Shown here: in pieces, positions 23,666-30,565 of the stretch | Position numbering within the stretch: position 1 is the stretch's first letter | How the letters are laid out: every line of letters starts with the position of its first letter | Assembly (NCBI GenBank): GCA_002083435.1 | Contig: LWDJ01000009.1 | Location: 1-38,551 of the forward strand | Length of the DNA: 38,551 bases | From: Proteobacteria bacterium SG_bin6 | GTDB taxonomy: Bacteria > Pseudomonadota > Alphaproteobacteria > Sphingomonadales > Sphingomonadaceae | Reading direction: 5' to 3' | Translations under genes and position numbers: made by a program | The notes under the pieces: generated by a model | What the model saw: the letters and a program-made list of their open reading frames with translations, nothing else | What the model was told of the DNA's origin: nothing | Databases searched by the model: none

Positions 23666-24511
23666 GTGCCGTGGATCGTCGCTGTGGTCGGCGCCAATGT
23701 CGCGCTCGCGCTCGGCCCTTGGTTCATCCAGCTCGCCGAAACGGGGCCGTTGGCGAGCGCATTCTGGCGGGTGGCGATCGCGAGCCCGTTGCTGCTGCCG
23801 GCGCTGCTGCTGTTACCGCGCGAGCAACGGCTGCCGCGCGGCGCGATCGCGCCGTTGCTGATCGCGGGACAGGTGTTTGCCGCATCGCTTGCCATCTATT
23901 GCGCGGGGATCGTGCGAACGACCGTGACCAATGCCGTCCTGCTCGGCAACTGCGCGGTGCTGTTCTTTCCGCTTTACGCCATGCTGGCCGAGCGGGTGCG
24001 GCCGGGCCGGGCACAGATCGCCGCGCTGGTCCTGGCGTGCCTGGGCGCGGCCCTGCTGCTCGGCCGTTCGGTGCAGCTGGACGCGGCCCGCTCGCTGGGT
24101 GATCTGCTCTGCCTGGTGGCGGGCATTGTCTATACCGCGTTCTTCGTCGTCACGGCACGGCTCGCGGGACGCGTCGCGCCGCTGCCGGCGTTCGTCTGGA
24201 TGACGGTGGCGAGCGCGCCACCGCTGTTCGTCTTCACGGTGCTGTCGGGCGAAGCGCTGATCGCCCGCGACTGGGGTCCCCTGATCGCGTCCGCCGCGGT
24301 GGCGCAGGTGATCGGGCAGGGTCTGCTCGTGCTGACGGTGGGGCGGCTCTCACCGGTCGCGGTTGGGGCCGGCCTGTTGATCCAGCCGGTGGTGGGGGCG
24401 GTGATCGACGTGGTGGCCAATGGGTATCGCCCGGATTTGGCGGATGCGGCTGGCGCGGTGCTGGTGGCCGTCGCGGTGCTGATGGCGACGCTCGCGCCCA
24501 CGCGCCGATGA
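23666..24511 (+). CDS. EamA/DMT-superfamily transporter
   Basis: About 281 residues form ten membrane spans in two EamA repeats (about 1-135 and 145-281), with the typical FWRVAIASPLLLPALLLLPR after span 2 and VVGAVIDVVANGYRPDLADAAGAVLV near the end. Such proteins usually export metabolites or amino acids from the cytoplasm. The start is uncertain: GTG 23666 has no clear ribosome site, while a CTG at 23630 overlapping the upstream stop would give 12 more residues. Close spacing suggests translation coupled to the AceE-like gene, and thus possibly a related substrate. Confidence 0.85.
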   Translation: MPWIVAVVGANVALALGPWFIQLAETGPLASAFWRVAIASPLLLPALLLLPREQRLPRGAIAPLLIAGQVFAASLAIYCAGIVRTTVTNAVLLGNCAVLFFPLYAMLAERVRPGRAQIAALVLACLGAALLLGRSVQLDAARSLGDLLCLVAGIVYTAFFVVTARLAGRVAPLPAFVWMTVASAPPLFVFTVLSGEALIARDWGPLIASAAVAQVIGQGLLVLTVGRLSPVAVGAGLLIQPVVGAVIDVVANGYRPDLADAAGAVLVAVAVLMATLAPTRR

Positions 24512-24564
24512 TCCGCCACGCAGGGCGCTCGGCCGACGCCTCGTTCCGCCGGCGCGGTGCGCGG

Positions 24565-25632
24565 CTATGCCTCGGTCTCCACCGCGCCTTCGGCCATGAT
24601 GTCGGCGCCGTCGAGCCAGCGCACGATCTCGGCGGCGGCGGGATGGTCGAGCGCGGCATAGCGCGCGCGGAGCCGGGCGGCGTGCGCGCCCAGCCGGTCG
24701 TGGCCGGTGTCGTTCAGCAGCAGCAGATCGTCGATGATCATGTCGGCCAACGGCGCGCCGAACAGGGTGCGCGCGGCAGCCGCCAGCGCCTCGCCATAAC
24801 GATAATCGTCGCCCCGGGCATAGCTCAGCGGCAAGGTGAGCGCGGGCAGACAGCCGAGCAGCGGCTGCAGCGCGGGATTGATCGCATGGCCGCTCAGCAG
24901 CGGCGCGAGGCTCGCCGGCCGTCCGGTGAACGCGCGCAGATGCAGGAAGCGCGACATGCGCGCCCCGTCATTCACCGGATAATTGTCCCACAGGCAGGGC
25001 GGGCGGCCAAGCTGTTCGGCGACGCGGCGCAAATGCCCGGGCGTGATCTCGCGCGCGCAGACTTCCTCGCCCGTCCAGTAAACGCGGATCGCGGGATCGA
25101 GCCGCCGCCCCAGCGTTTCAAGATAGGCCGGCGGGCGCGCGCCGAATACCCGGTCGAGCACCGGATCGCTCGAATAATAGGTCGGGCAGAAATAGAAGCG
25201 CGTGGCGCGGCTGTGCTGGGTGCAGAAGTCGACGAGCGCGGCTTGCTGTTCCGCGAGTTCGGGCAGATCGCCGCGCAGATCGTCGAACAGGATGGCGAGA
25301 TCATCGATCCCGATCGCGTCGAAATCGGCCAGGCGCCGGGCGAGGTCGGCGCGCGCGGCGGCGTCGAACGGGTGGGTCGCGCCCTTGGGGGTCAGCGCGA
25401 TCCCGAAACGCATCCCCGCCGCGCGGCACTCGGCGCCGAAGCGGGCGAGCGCGGCGCCTTGCTCCGGCGGGTGCGGCTCGCGCCAGCTGCGTCGCAAGTG
25501 CCGATCGGCCTTGGGGCCATAATGGTAGAAACGATAGCCGGTGCCGGCGAGCGTCGTCATCACCTGGGTGCGCGCCGGCCAGCGCCAGACCGGTCCGAAG
25601 CGACCCTCGATCATCCCGAGATCGGGGGTCAC
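24565..25632 (-). CDS. GH84-family beta-N-acetylglucosaminidase, no signal peptide
   Basis: The 355-residue protein begins VTPDLGMIEGRFGPVWRW, a form of the GH84 opening motif, and has the paired catalytic aspartates D117-D118 in AILFDDLRGDLPE. TYYSSDPVLDRVFG and VYWTGEEVCAREI are further family traits. GH84 enzymes remove beta-linked GlcNAc by substrate-assisted catalysis. There is no export signal, so it should act in the cytoplasm. GTG 25632 interlocks with the NagA stop (GTGA), tying it to GlcNAc-6-P breakdown. A NagZ-like role on GlcNAc-(anhydro)MurNAc, or on a phosphorylated or imported chitobioside, is inference. Confidence 0.85.
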   Translation of the reverse strand: MTPDLGMIEGRFGPVWRWPARTQVMTTLAGTGYRFYHYGPKADRHLRRSWREPHPPEQGAALARFGAECRAAGMRFGIALTPKGATHPFDAAARADLARRLADFDAIGIDDLAILFDDLRGDLPELAEQQAALVDFCTQHSRATRFYFCPTYYSSDPVLDRVFGARPPAYLETLGRRLDPAIRVYWTGEEVCAREITPGHLRRVAEQLGRPPCLWDNYPVNDGARMSRFLHLRAFTGRPASLAPLLSGHAINPALQPLLGCLPALTLPLSYARGDDYRYGEALAAAARTLFGAPLADMIIDDLLLLNDTGHDRLGAHAARLRARYAALDHPAAAEIVRWLDGADIMAEGAVETEA

Positions 25633-26786
25633 GCGCCGTCGCCCGTGTTGCTCGCATCGCCCGCGATCCAGCTGCGGCGGACGCGCAAGTCCTGATCGAG
25701 CTGCACGAGATCGGCCTGGTAGCCGACCGCGATCGCGCCCGTGTGCCGATCGAGGCCAAGGAACGCGGCGGGATTGGCGCTCGCCATCCGGCTCCCCTCC
25801 GTAAGGGTGCAGCCGAGCAGGCCGACCGCGTTGCGTACCGCCTGCGCCATGCTGAGCGCCGACCCGGCGAGCGTGCCCTGCGCGTCGCGGCAGGCGCCAT
25901 CGACCGTGGTGATCTCGCGCCCGCCCAGCGAGAAGGACGGTCGCGCGCCGCCGACCACGGGCATCGCGTCGGTCACCAGCATCGCGCCGTCGATCCCCCG
26001 CGCCGCGAGCGCCACCCGCAGGCTCGCGGGATGGACGTGCCAGCCATCGACAATCAGCCCGAAGCGGCTGCGCCGATCCTCCAGCGCCGCGCCCACCATG
26101 CCGGGCTCGCGACTGCCGAGCTGGGTCATCGCGTTGAACAAATGGGTGAAGCCCGCCAGCCCCTGATCGAGCGCGGCGCGGGTTTCGGCATAGCTCGCCA
26201 TGCTGTGCCCGGCCGCCACGATCACGCCGTGATCGCTGAGCGTCCGGATCGCCCCCGGCGGCGCGAGTTCGGGTGCCAGCGTCACCAGGCGCACCCCCCG
26301 CGAAGGCGCGCACAGCCGCGCGATCATCGCTGGATCAAGCGCGGTGAACTTGGTCGCGTCATGGATGCCGCGCTTGGCGGGATTGAGGTGCGGCCCTTCG
26401 ATATGGATGCCGAGCACGCCCGGCACGCCCGCCGCGATCGCCGCCTCCACCGCGGTGATCGCCGCCTCGATCACCCCCACATCGTCGCTGATGAGCGTCG
26501 GCAGCAGCCCGGTGGTGCCGAAGCGGCGATGCGCGGCGGCGATCGCGCGGATCGTCTCGACGCTGGGCGCATCGTTGAACAGCCGGTCGCCGCCGCCATT
26601 CACTTGCGTGTCGATGAAGCCGGGGAGCAGCCAGCCCCCCGCCAGATCCTCGACCATCGCCTCGGGCGGCAGCGCGTCGGCGGCGGTGACGGCGGCGATC
26701 CGCCCATGCTCGATCACCACCGCCTGGCCCCGGGCAGGGCCTGATGGCAGCAACAGCGTGGCCCCGATCAGGGCGGTCGCGGTCAT
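25629..26786 (-). CDS. nagA: N-acetylglucosamine-6-phosphate deacetylase
   Basis: NagA removes acetate from GlcNAc-6-P to give GlcN-6-P in the cytoplasm. The 385-residue protein has the amidohydrolase fold: GFIDTQVNGGGD (58-67) with Q in place of the first metal His, as in E. coli NagA; E130 in GIHIEGPHLNPAKRG; H194 in AAGHS; H215 in THLFNAM; and catalytic D273 in VTDAMP. Its ATG overlaps the deaminase stop by four bases (ATGA) and its stop overlaps the GH84 start, so the three genes form one coupled operon. Confidence 0.96.
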   Translation of the reverse strand: MTATALIGATLLLPSGPARGQAVVIEHGRIAAVTAADALPPEAMVEDLAGGWLLPGFIDTQVNGGGDRLFNDAPSVETIRAIAAAHRRFGTTGLLPTLISDDVGVIEAAITAVEAAIAAGVPGVLGIHIEGPHLNPAKRGIHDATKFTALDPAMIARLCAPSRGVRLVTLAPELAPPGAIRTLSDHGVIVAAGHSMASYAETRAALDQGLAGFTHLFNAMTQLGSREPGMVGAALEDRRSRFGLIVDGWHVHPASLRVALAARGIDGAMLVTDAMPVVGGARPSFSLGGREITTVDGACRDAQGTLAGSALSMAQAVRNAVGLLGCTLTEGSRMASANPAAFLGLDRHTGAIAVGYQADLVQLDQDLRVRRSWIAGDASNTGDGA

Positions 26787-27823
26787 AGCGTCTTGGTCAC
26801 CTTGGCGAGATAGGGAGGGTGATCGGGATCGCGCCCGCGCGCAAGGGCGAGCGCGTTGGCGAGCGGGTAAAAGCGCTGGATCATCGCGATCGCGGCGAGT
26901 GCCGGATCGGGTGCGCCGAGGCCAGGGAGCGTCACCGTCGCCGCCGGTGGCGACGGGTCGCTATCGATCAGGATCGTTTGCGCCCCCCGGGCCCCGAAGT
27001 CGGCCAGCCGCGCCTCGAGCCCGGCGCGCGCGGCATCGCCCGGCGCGAAGATCAGTACCGGGTCGCCCGCCGTGATCAGCGTCATCGGCCCATGCGCGAC
27101 TTCGGCAAGGCTGAACGCCTCGGCATGGATGCCCGCCACTTCCTTGAACTTGAGCGCCGCCTCCCCCGCGATCGGCAAGGTGAAGCCGCGCCCCAGCACC
27201 AGCAACCGCGTCGCGGGGGCGAGGATCGGTAGCGCGGCGTGCCATTCATGGCTTGCGGCCGCGGCAAGCAGCGGTTCGATCCGTTCGAGCGCCGCGAGCA
27301 GCGCCGTATCCTCCGCCCAGGCCGCGCACAGATGGGTGAGGGCGACGAGCGTCGCGATGAAGCTCTTGGTCGCGGCGACGCTGGCCTCGACGCCGGCATG
27401 GAGCGGCACGACGACGTCGGCGCGCGCGGCGAGCGGCGAGTCGGTGTCGTTCACCAGCGCGATCAGGATCGCGCCCTGGCGCTGGGCATCCTCCGCCGCG
27501 CGCAGCAGATCGGGGCTGCGGCCCGATTGCGAGATGGCGAACAGCGGCACCCCGCGCAGGCGCGGGGAGCTTGCATGGTAGAGCGCGCCGATCGACGGCG
27601 CGTGGCTGAGCGTGGGGGTGGCGACCCGCGTTTCGAACAGCATCTTCGCGAACGCCGCCGCCTGGTCGGAACTGCCACGCGCGATCGTGGCGGCAAAAGG
27701 CGCATTTAGAGCGCGCAAGACTGCCCCGAGTTGGCGCATGAGCGCCTCATTGCGGCTTATTTGCGCACCGGAGCGCGCGGCAGCGGCCGCGGCCTCCCCC
27801 GCCATTTTGGTTTCGCCGGGCAC
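26783..27823 (-). CDS. SIS-domain glucosamine-6-phosphate deaminase, NagB-II type
   Basis: The 346-residue protein has two SIS domains resembling the isomerase half of GlmS without the glutaminase domain: ATIARGSSDQAAAFAKMLFET, FAISQSGRSPDLLRA, VEASVAATKSFIATL and LGRGFTLPIAGEAALKFKEVAGIHAEAF with GPMTLI. In several proteobacteria this type replaces NagB, turning GlcN-6-P into fructose-6-P and ammonia. Being first in the operon with nagA fits. GTG 27823 has GGGAG nine bases before it; ATG 27805 is an alternative. Divergent from anmK with an operator-rich gap between. Confidence 0.9.
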   Translation of the reverse strand: MPGETKMAGEAAAAAARSGAQISRNEALMRQLGAVLRALNAPFAATIARGSSDQAAAFAKMLFETRVATPTLSHAPSIGALYHASSPRLRGVPLFAISQSGRSPDLLRAAEDAQRQGAILIALVNDTDSPLAARADVVVPLHAGVEASVAATKSFIATLVALTHLCAAWAEDTALLAALERIEPLLAAAASHEWHAALPILAPATRLLVLGRGFTLPIAGEAALKFKEVAGIHAEAFSLAEVAHGPMTLITAGDPVLIFAPGDAARAGLEARLADFGARGAQTILIDSDPSPPAATVTLPGLGAPDPALAAIAMIQRFYPLANALALARGRDPDHPPYLAKVTKTL

Positions 27824-27853
27824 GCCGCGCTTCTCCCACCGTTCTGACCATGC

Positions 27854-27892
27854 ATACCAATATCCTTCACTTTGCCAATGGTATTATATTGG
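27854..27892. promoter_or_regulatory. putative GntR (NagQ-type) operator between the deaminase and anmK genes
   Basis: ATACCAATAT (27854-27863) and TGGTATTATA (27879-27888) are oppositely oriented TGGTAT half-sites 25 bases apart. The second lies within the inverted repeat CCAATGGTATTATATTGG. On the minus strand TATAAT (27888-27883) could be the -10 of the deaminase operon. TGGTATTATA is repeated exactly before the receptor gene. Binding by the local GntR protein is inference. Confidence 0.55.
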
Positions 27893-27941
27893 TTGCCAGG
27901 AATGAGCGGCCACGGCACAATCACGGCGGGAGGATCGGGCG

Positions 27942-29075
27942 ATGGCACAAGCACCCAGGGACAGTGGCGCACACCGCGTGATGGGGCTGATGAGCGGCAC
28001 CTCGCTCGACGGGGTGGACGCCGCGATCATCGAGACCGACGGCGAAACCATCCAGGGCTTCGGCCCCGCGCTGCTGCGCCCGTACACCGACCAAGAGCGC
28101 GCCTGCCTGATCGCCGCGACCGAGGCGGCGGTGGCCGCAGGTCGCGCCGGCGCGCCGCTGCCTAACCTCGCCGAGGCGGCGCGGGTCGTCACCACCGCGC
28201 ATCTCGACGCGGCACGCGCCCTGCGCGCCCGGCCCGATGCCGGCCGGATCGAACTGATCGGGCTGCATGGCCAGACGGTGCTCCATCGCCCTGAGCGCGG
28301 CCTGTCGGTTCAGTTGGGGGATGCCGGTGCCCTCGCCGATGCGCTCGGCGTTCCGGTGGTCGCCGATCTGCGCCAGGCCGATCTTGGCGCGGGCGGGCAG
28401 GGGGCGCCGCTGGTGCCCGTCTATCACGCGGCGCTCGCCAATCACCTCGCGCTGGCGCCGCCGCTCGCCTTTCTCAACCTGGGCGGTGTCGCGAATCTCA
28501 CCTGGATCGGCCCCGATGGGGCGTTGATCGCGTTCGATACCGGCCCCGCCAACGGGCTGATCGATCTGCTTGTTCAGGCGCGCGGGGCTGGCCGTTATGA
28601 TGCCGAAGGCCGGATCGCGGCGGCGGGGCGGGTGGACCCGGCCGCGCTCGCCGCGCTGATGGCGGCACCCTATTTCGCGAAGCCACTGCCGAAATCGCTC
28701 GATCGTTACGATTTTTCGCTCGATCCGGTGCTGCCGCTCACCACCGAGGATGCCGCAGCGACGCTCGTCGCCTTCACCGCCGATGCGGTCGCCGAGGCGG
28801 CTCGGCTGTTGCCGGCGCCGCCCGAGCGCTGGATCGTGTGCGGCGGCGGGCGACATAATCCGGTGCTGATGGCCGCGCTGGCCGCGCGCCTGCCCGGCGT
28901 CGTCGCCTGCGACGCGCTTGGCCTGCGGGGCGACTTCATCGAAGCGGAGGCCTTCGCTTTCCTGGCGCGGCGTGCCCGAAAGGGACTACCAATTACGTTT
29001 CCGGGCACGACCGGCGTGGCAAGGCCGCTGAGCGGCGGCCGCTGCTGGGTTCCCCGGCTGGAGAACGCGGCATGA
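27942..29075 (+). CDS. anmK: anhydro-N-acetylmuramic acid kinase
   Basis: AnmK opens the 1,6-anhydro ring of anhydroMurNAc and phosphorylates it, giving MurNAc-6-P. The 377-residue product has the family ATP motif GLMSGTSLDGVDAAI (15-29), GLHGQTVLHRP near 107-117, ANLTWIGPDG, FDTGPANGLID and VCGGGRHNPVLMAAL near the C-terminus. GGAGG stands eight bases before the ATG. Its stop overlaps the next start (ATGA). MurQ, the next enzyme, is encoded four genes downstream. Length is as usual. Confidence 0.96.
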   Translation: MAQAPRDSGAHRVMGLMSGTSLDGVDAAIIETDGETIQGFGPALLRPYTDQERACLIAATEAAVAAGRAGAPLPNLAEAARVVTTAHLDAARALRARPDAGRIELIGLHGQTVLHRPERGLSVQLGDAGALADALGVPVVADLRQADLGAGGQGAPLVPVYHAALANHLALAPPLAFLNLGGVANLTWIGPDGALIAFDTGPANGLIDLLVQARGAGRYDAEGRIAAAGRVDPAALAALMAAPYFAKPLPKSLDRYDFSLDPVLPLTTEDAAATLVAFTADAVAEAARLLPAPPERWIVCGGGRHNPVLMAALAARLPGVVACDALGLRGDFIEAEAFAFLARRARKGLPITFPGTTGVARPLSGGRCWVPRLENAA

Positions 29076-30445
29076 CCGGGATCGAGACCCTCAGCAACGC
29101 GCTCGCCGAGCGTTTCGGCCCTCGCTGGATCGCCAAGGAGGCGCAGCGCGCGCAGTTCATGACCGCGGAAGGGCATCACGCGCCGGTGCTCCCCGATCTG
29201 GTGGTCCGCCCTGAAAGCGCCGCCGAGGTGCAGGCGCTGATGACGGCGGCCAACGCGGCCCGGGTGCCGGTCGTGCCCCATGGTGTCGGCACCTCGCTGG
29301 AAGGCAATGCGGCTGCGGTCGCCGGGGCGGTGCTCGTCGATCTGTCGGCGATGAACCGCGTGATCGAGATCGCGTCCGCCGATCTGCTCTGCGTGGTCGA
29401 GCCAGGCGTGACGCGCGAGCAGCTGAATGTGGAGCTGCGCGCGAGCGGATTGTTCTTCCCGATCGATCCCGGCGCGAACGCGACCCTTGGCGGGATGATC
29501 GCGACCCGCGCCTCGGGCACCAACGCGGTGCGCTATGGCACGATGCGTGAGAATGTGCTCGCGCTGAAAGTGGTATTGCCCGATGGCACGCTGGTGCGCA
29601 CCGGCAGCCGCGCGCGCAAATCGGCCGCGGGCTATGATCTAACGCACCTGTTCACGGGCTCCGAAGGAACACTGGGGCTGGTGGTGGAGGCGACGCTGCG
29701 GTTGCACGGCATTCCCGAAGCCGTGCTCGCCGGCGCCTGGCCGTTCGCGACGCTCGATGGCGCGGTCGAGACGGTGATCGCCGCGATCCAATCGGGCATT
29801 CCAGTGGCCCGGATCGAGCTGCTCGATCCCGTCGCGATCCGCGCGTGCAACGCTTATGCCGGGCTCGCCCTGCCCGAACAGCCGATGCTGTTCGTCGAAC
29901 TGCACGGCTCGCCCGCCGGGGTCGCCGAACAACGCGCGATGTTGGCCGCGCTTGGCGAAGGGTTTGGCGGTGGGGCGCTGGAGATGGCCGCCGACGCCAA
30001 CGCTCAGCGCCGGCTGTGGCGCGCCCGCCACGCGGCGCTGCCGGCGGCGCGGGCGATGGTGGCGGGGGCGGTGGTCTGGTCGACCGACATCTGCGTGCCG
30101 ATCTCGCAGCTCGCGCCGGCGGTCGCGAACGCGCGCGCGGCGATCGACGCGGCGGGGCTGCTCGCGCCAATCCTGGGGCATGTGGGGGACGGCAACTACC
30201 ATGTGTTCTTCGTTTTGCGGCCCGATGATGCCGAGGGCTGGGCGCGGGCGCGGGCGGTGAACGAGGCGATGATCGATTTCGCGCTCTCGGTCGGCGGCAC
30301 CTGCACCGGGGAGCACGGCATCGGGCTCGGCAAGCGCGCGGCGCTGCTGCGTGAGCATGGCCCCGACGCGGTCGCGCTGATGCGACGCCTGAAGCAAGCG
30401 ATCGACCCGCACGCGCTGATGAACCCCGGGAAGATCTTCATCTGA
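29072..30445 (+). CDS. FAD-binding D-lactate dehydrogenase (GlcD/Dld2 family)
   Basis: The 457-residue flavoprotein has the PCMH FAD domain (about 38-215: PVVPHGVGTSLEGNAAAVAGAVLVDLSAMNRV, GANATLGGMIATRASGTNAVRYGTMRENVL) and the C-terminal oxidase domain with HVGDGNYHV and CTGEHGIGLGKR, whose histidines bind metal and substrate. D-lactate or glycolate are the usual substrates. Position decides for D-lactate: MurQ releases exactly D-lactate from MurNAc-6-P, and this gene is interlocked with anmK. Electrons would go to a quinone or cytochrome; no FeS partner gene is present. Confidence 0.88.
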   Translation: MTGIETLSNALAERFGPRWIAKEAQRAQFMTAEGHHAPVLPDLVVRPESAAEVQALMTAANAARVPVVPHGVGTSLEGNAAAVAGAVLVDLSAMNRVIEIASADLLCVVEPGVTREQLNVELRASGLFFPIDPGANATLGGMIATRASGTNAVRYGTMRENVLALKVVLPDGTLVRTGSRARKSAAGYDLTHLFTGSEGTLGLVVEATLRLHGIPEAVLAGAWPFATLDGAVETVIAAIQSGIPVARIELLDPVAIRACNAYAGLALPEQPMLFVELHGSPAGVAEQRAMLAALGEGFGGGALEMAADANAQRRLWRARHAALPAARAMVAGAVVWSTDICVPISQLAPAVANARAAIDAAGLLAPILGHVGDGNYHVFFVLRPDDAEGWARARAVNEAMIDFALSVGGTCTGEHGIGLGKRAALLREHGPDAVALMRRLKQAIDPHALMNPGKIFI

Positions 30446-30496
30446 ACCGGCGGAGAGGCGCGCCTCCGCTCATCGAAACAGAACCGGCTTTACAAC

Positions 30497-30527
30497 CGGT
30501 ATGCTCAAATGGCATGTTGGTATTATA
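30497..30527. promoter_or_regulatory. putative GntR (NagQ-type) operator before the TonB-dependent receptor
   Basis: CGGTAT (30497-30502) and TGGTAT (30518-30523) are direct half-sites 21 bases apart; the second continues as TGGTATTATA, identical to the site at 27879. It lies in the 120-base gap after the lactate dehydrogenase gene, 39 bases before the receptor start. Confidence 0.5.
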
Positions 30528-30565
30528 AAGGTAGCGCAAATGCTGCGCGATGGAGGAGGGGAACG

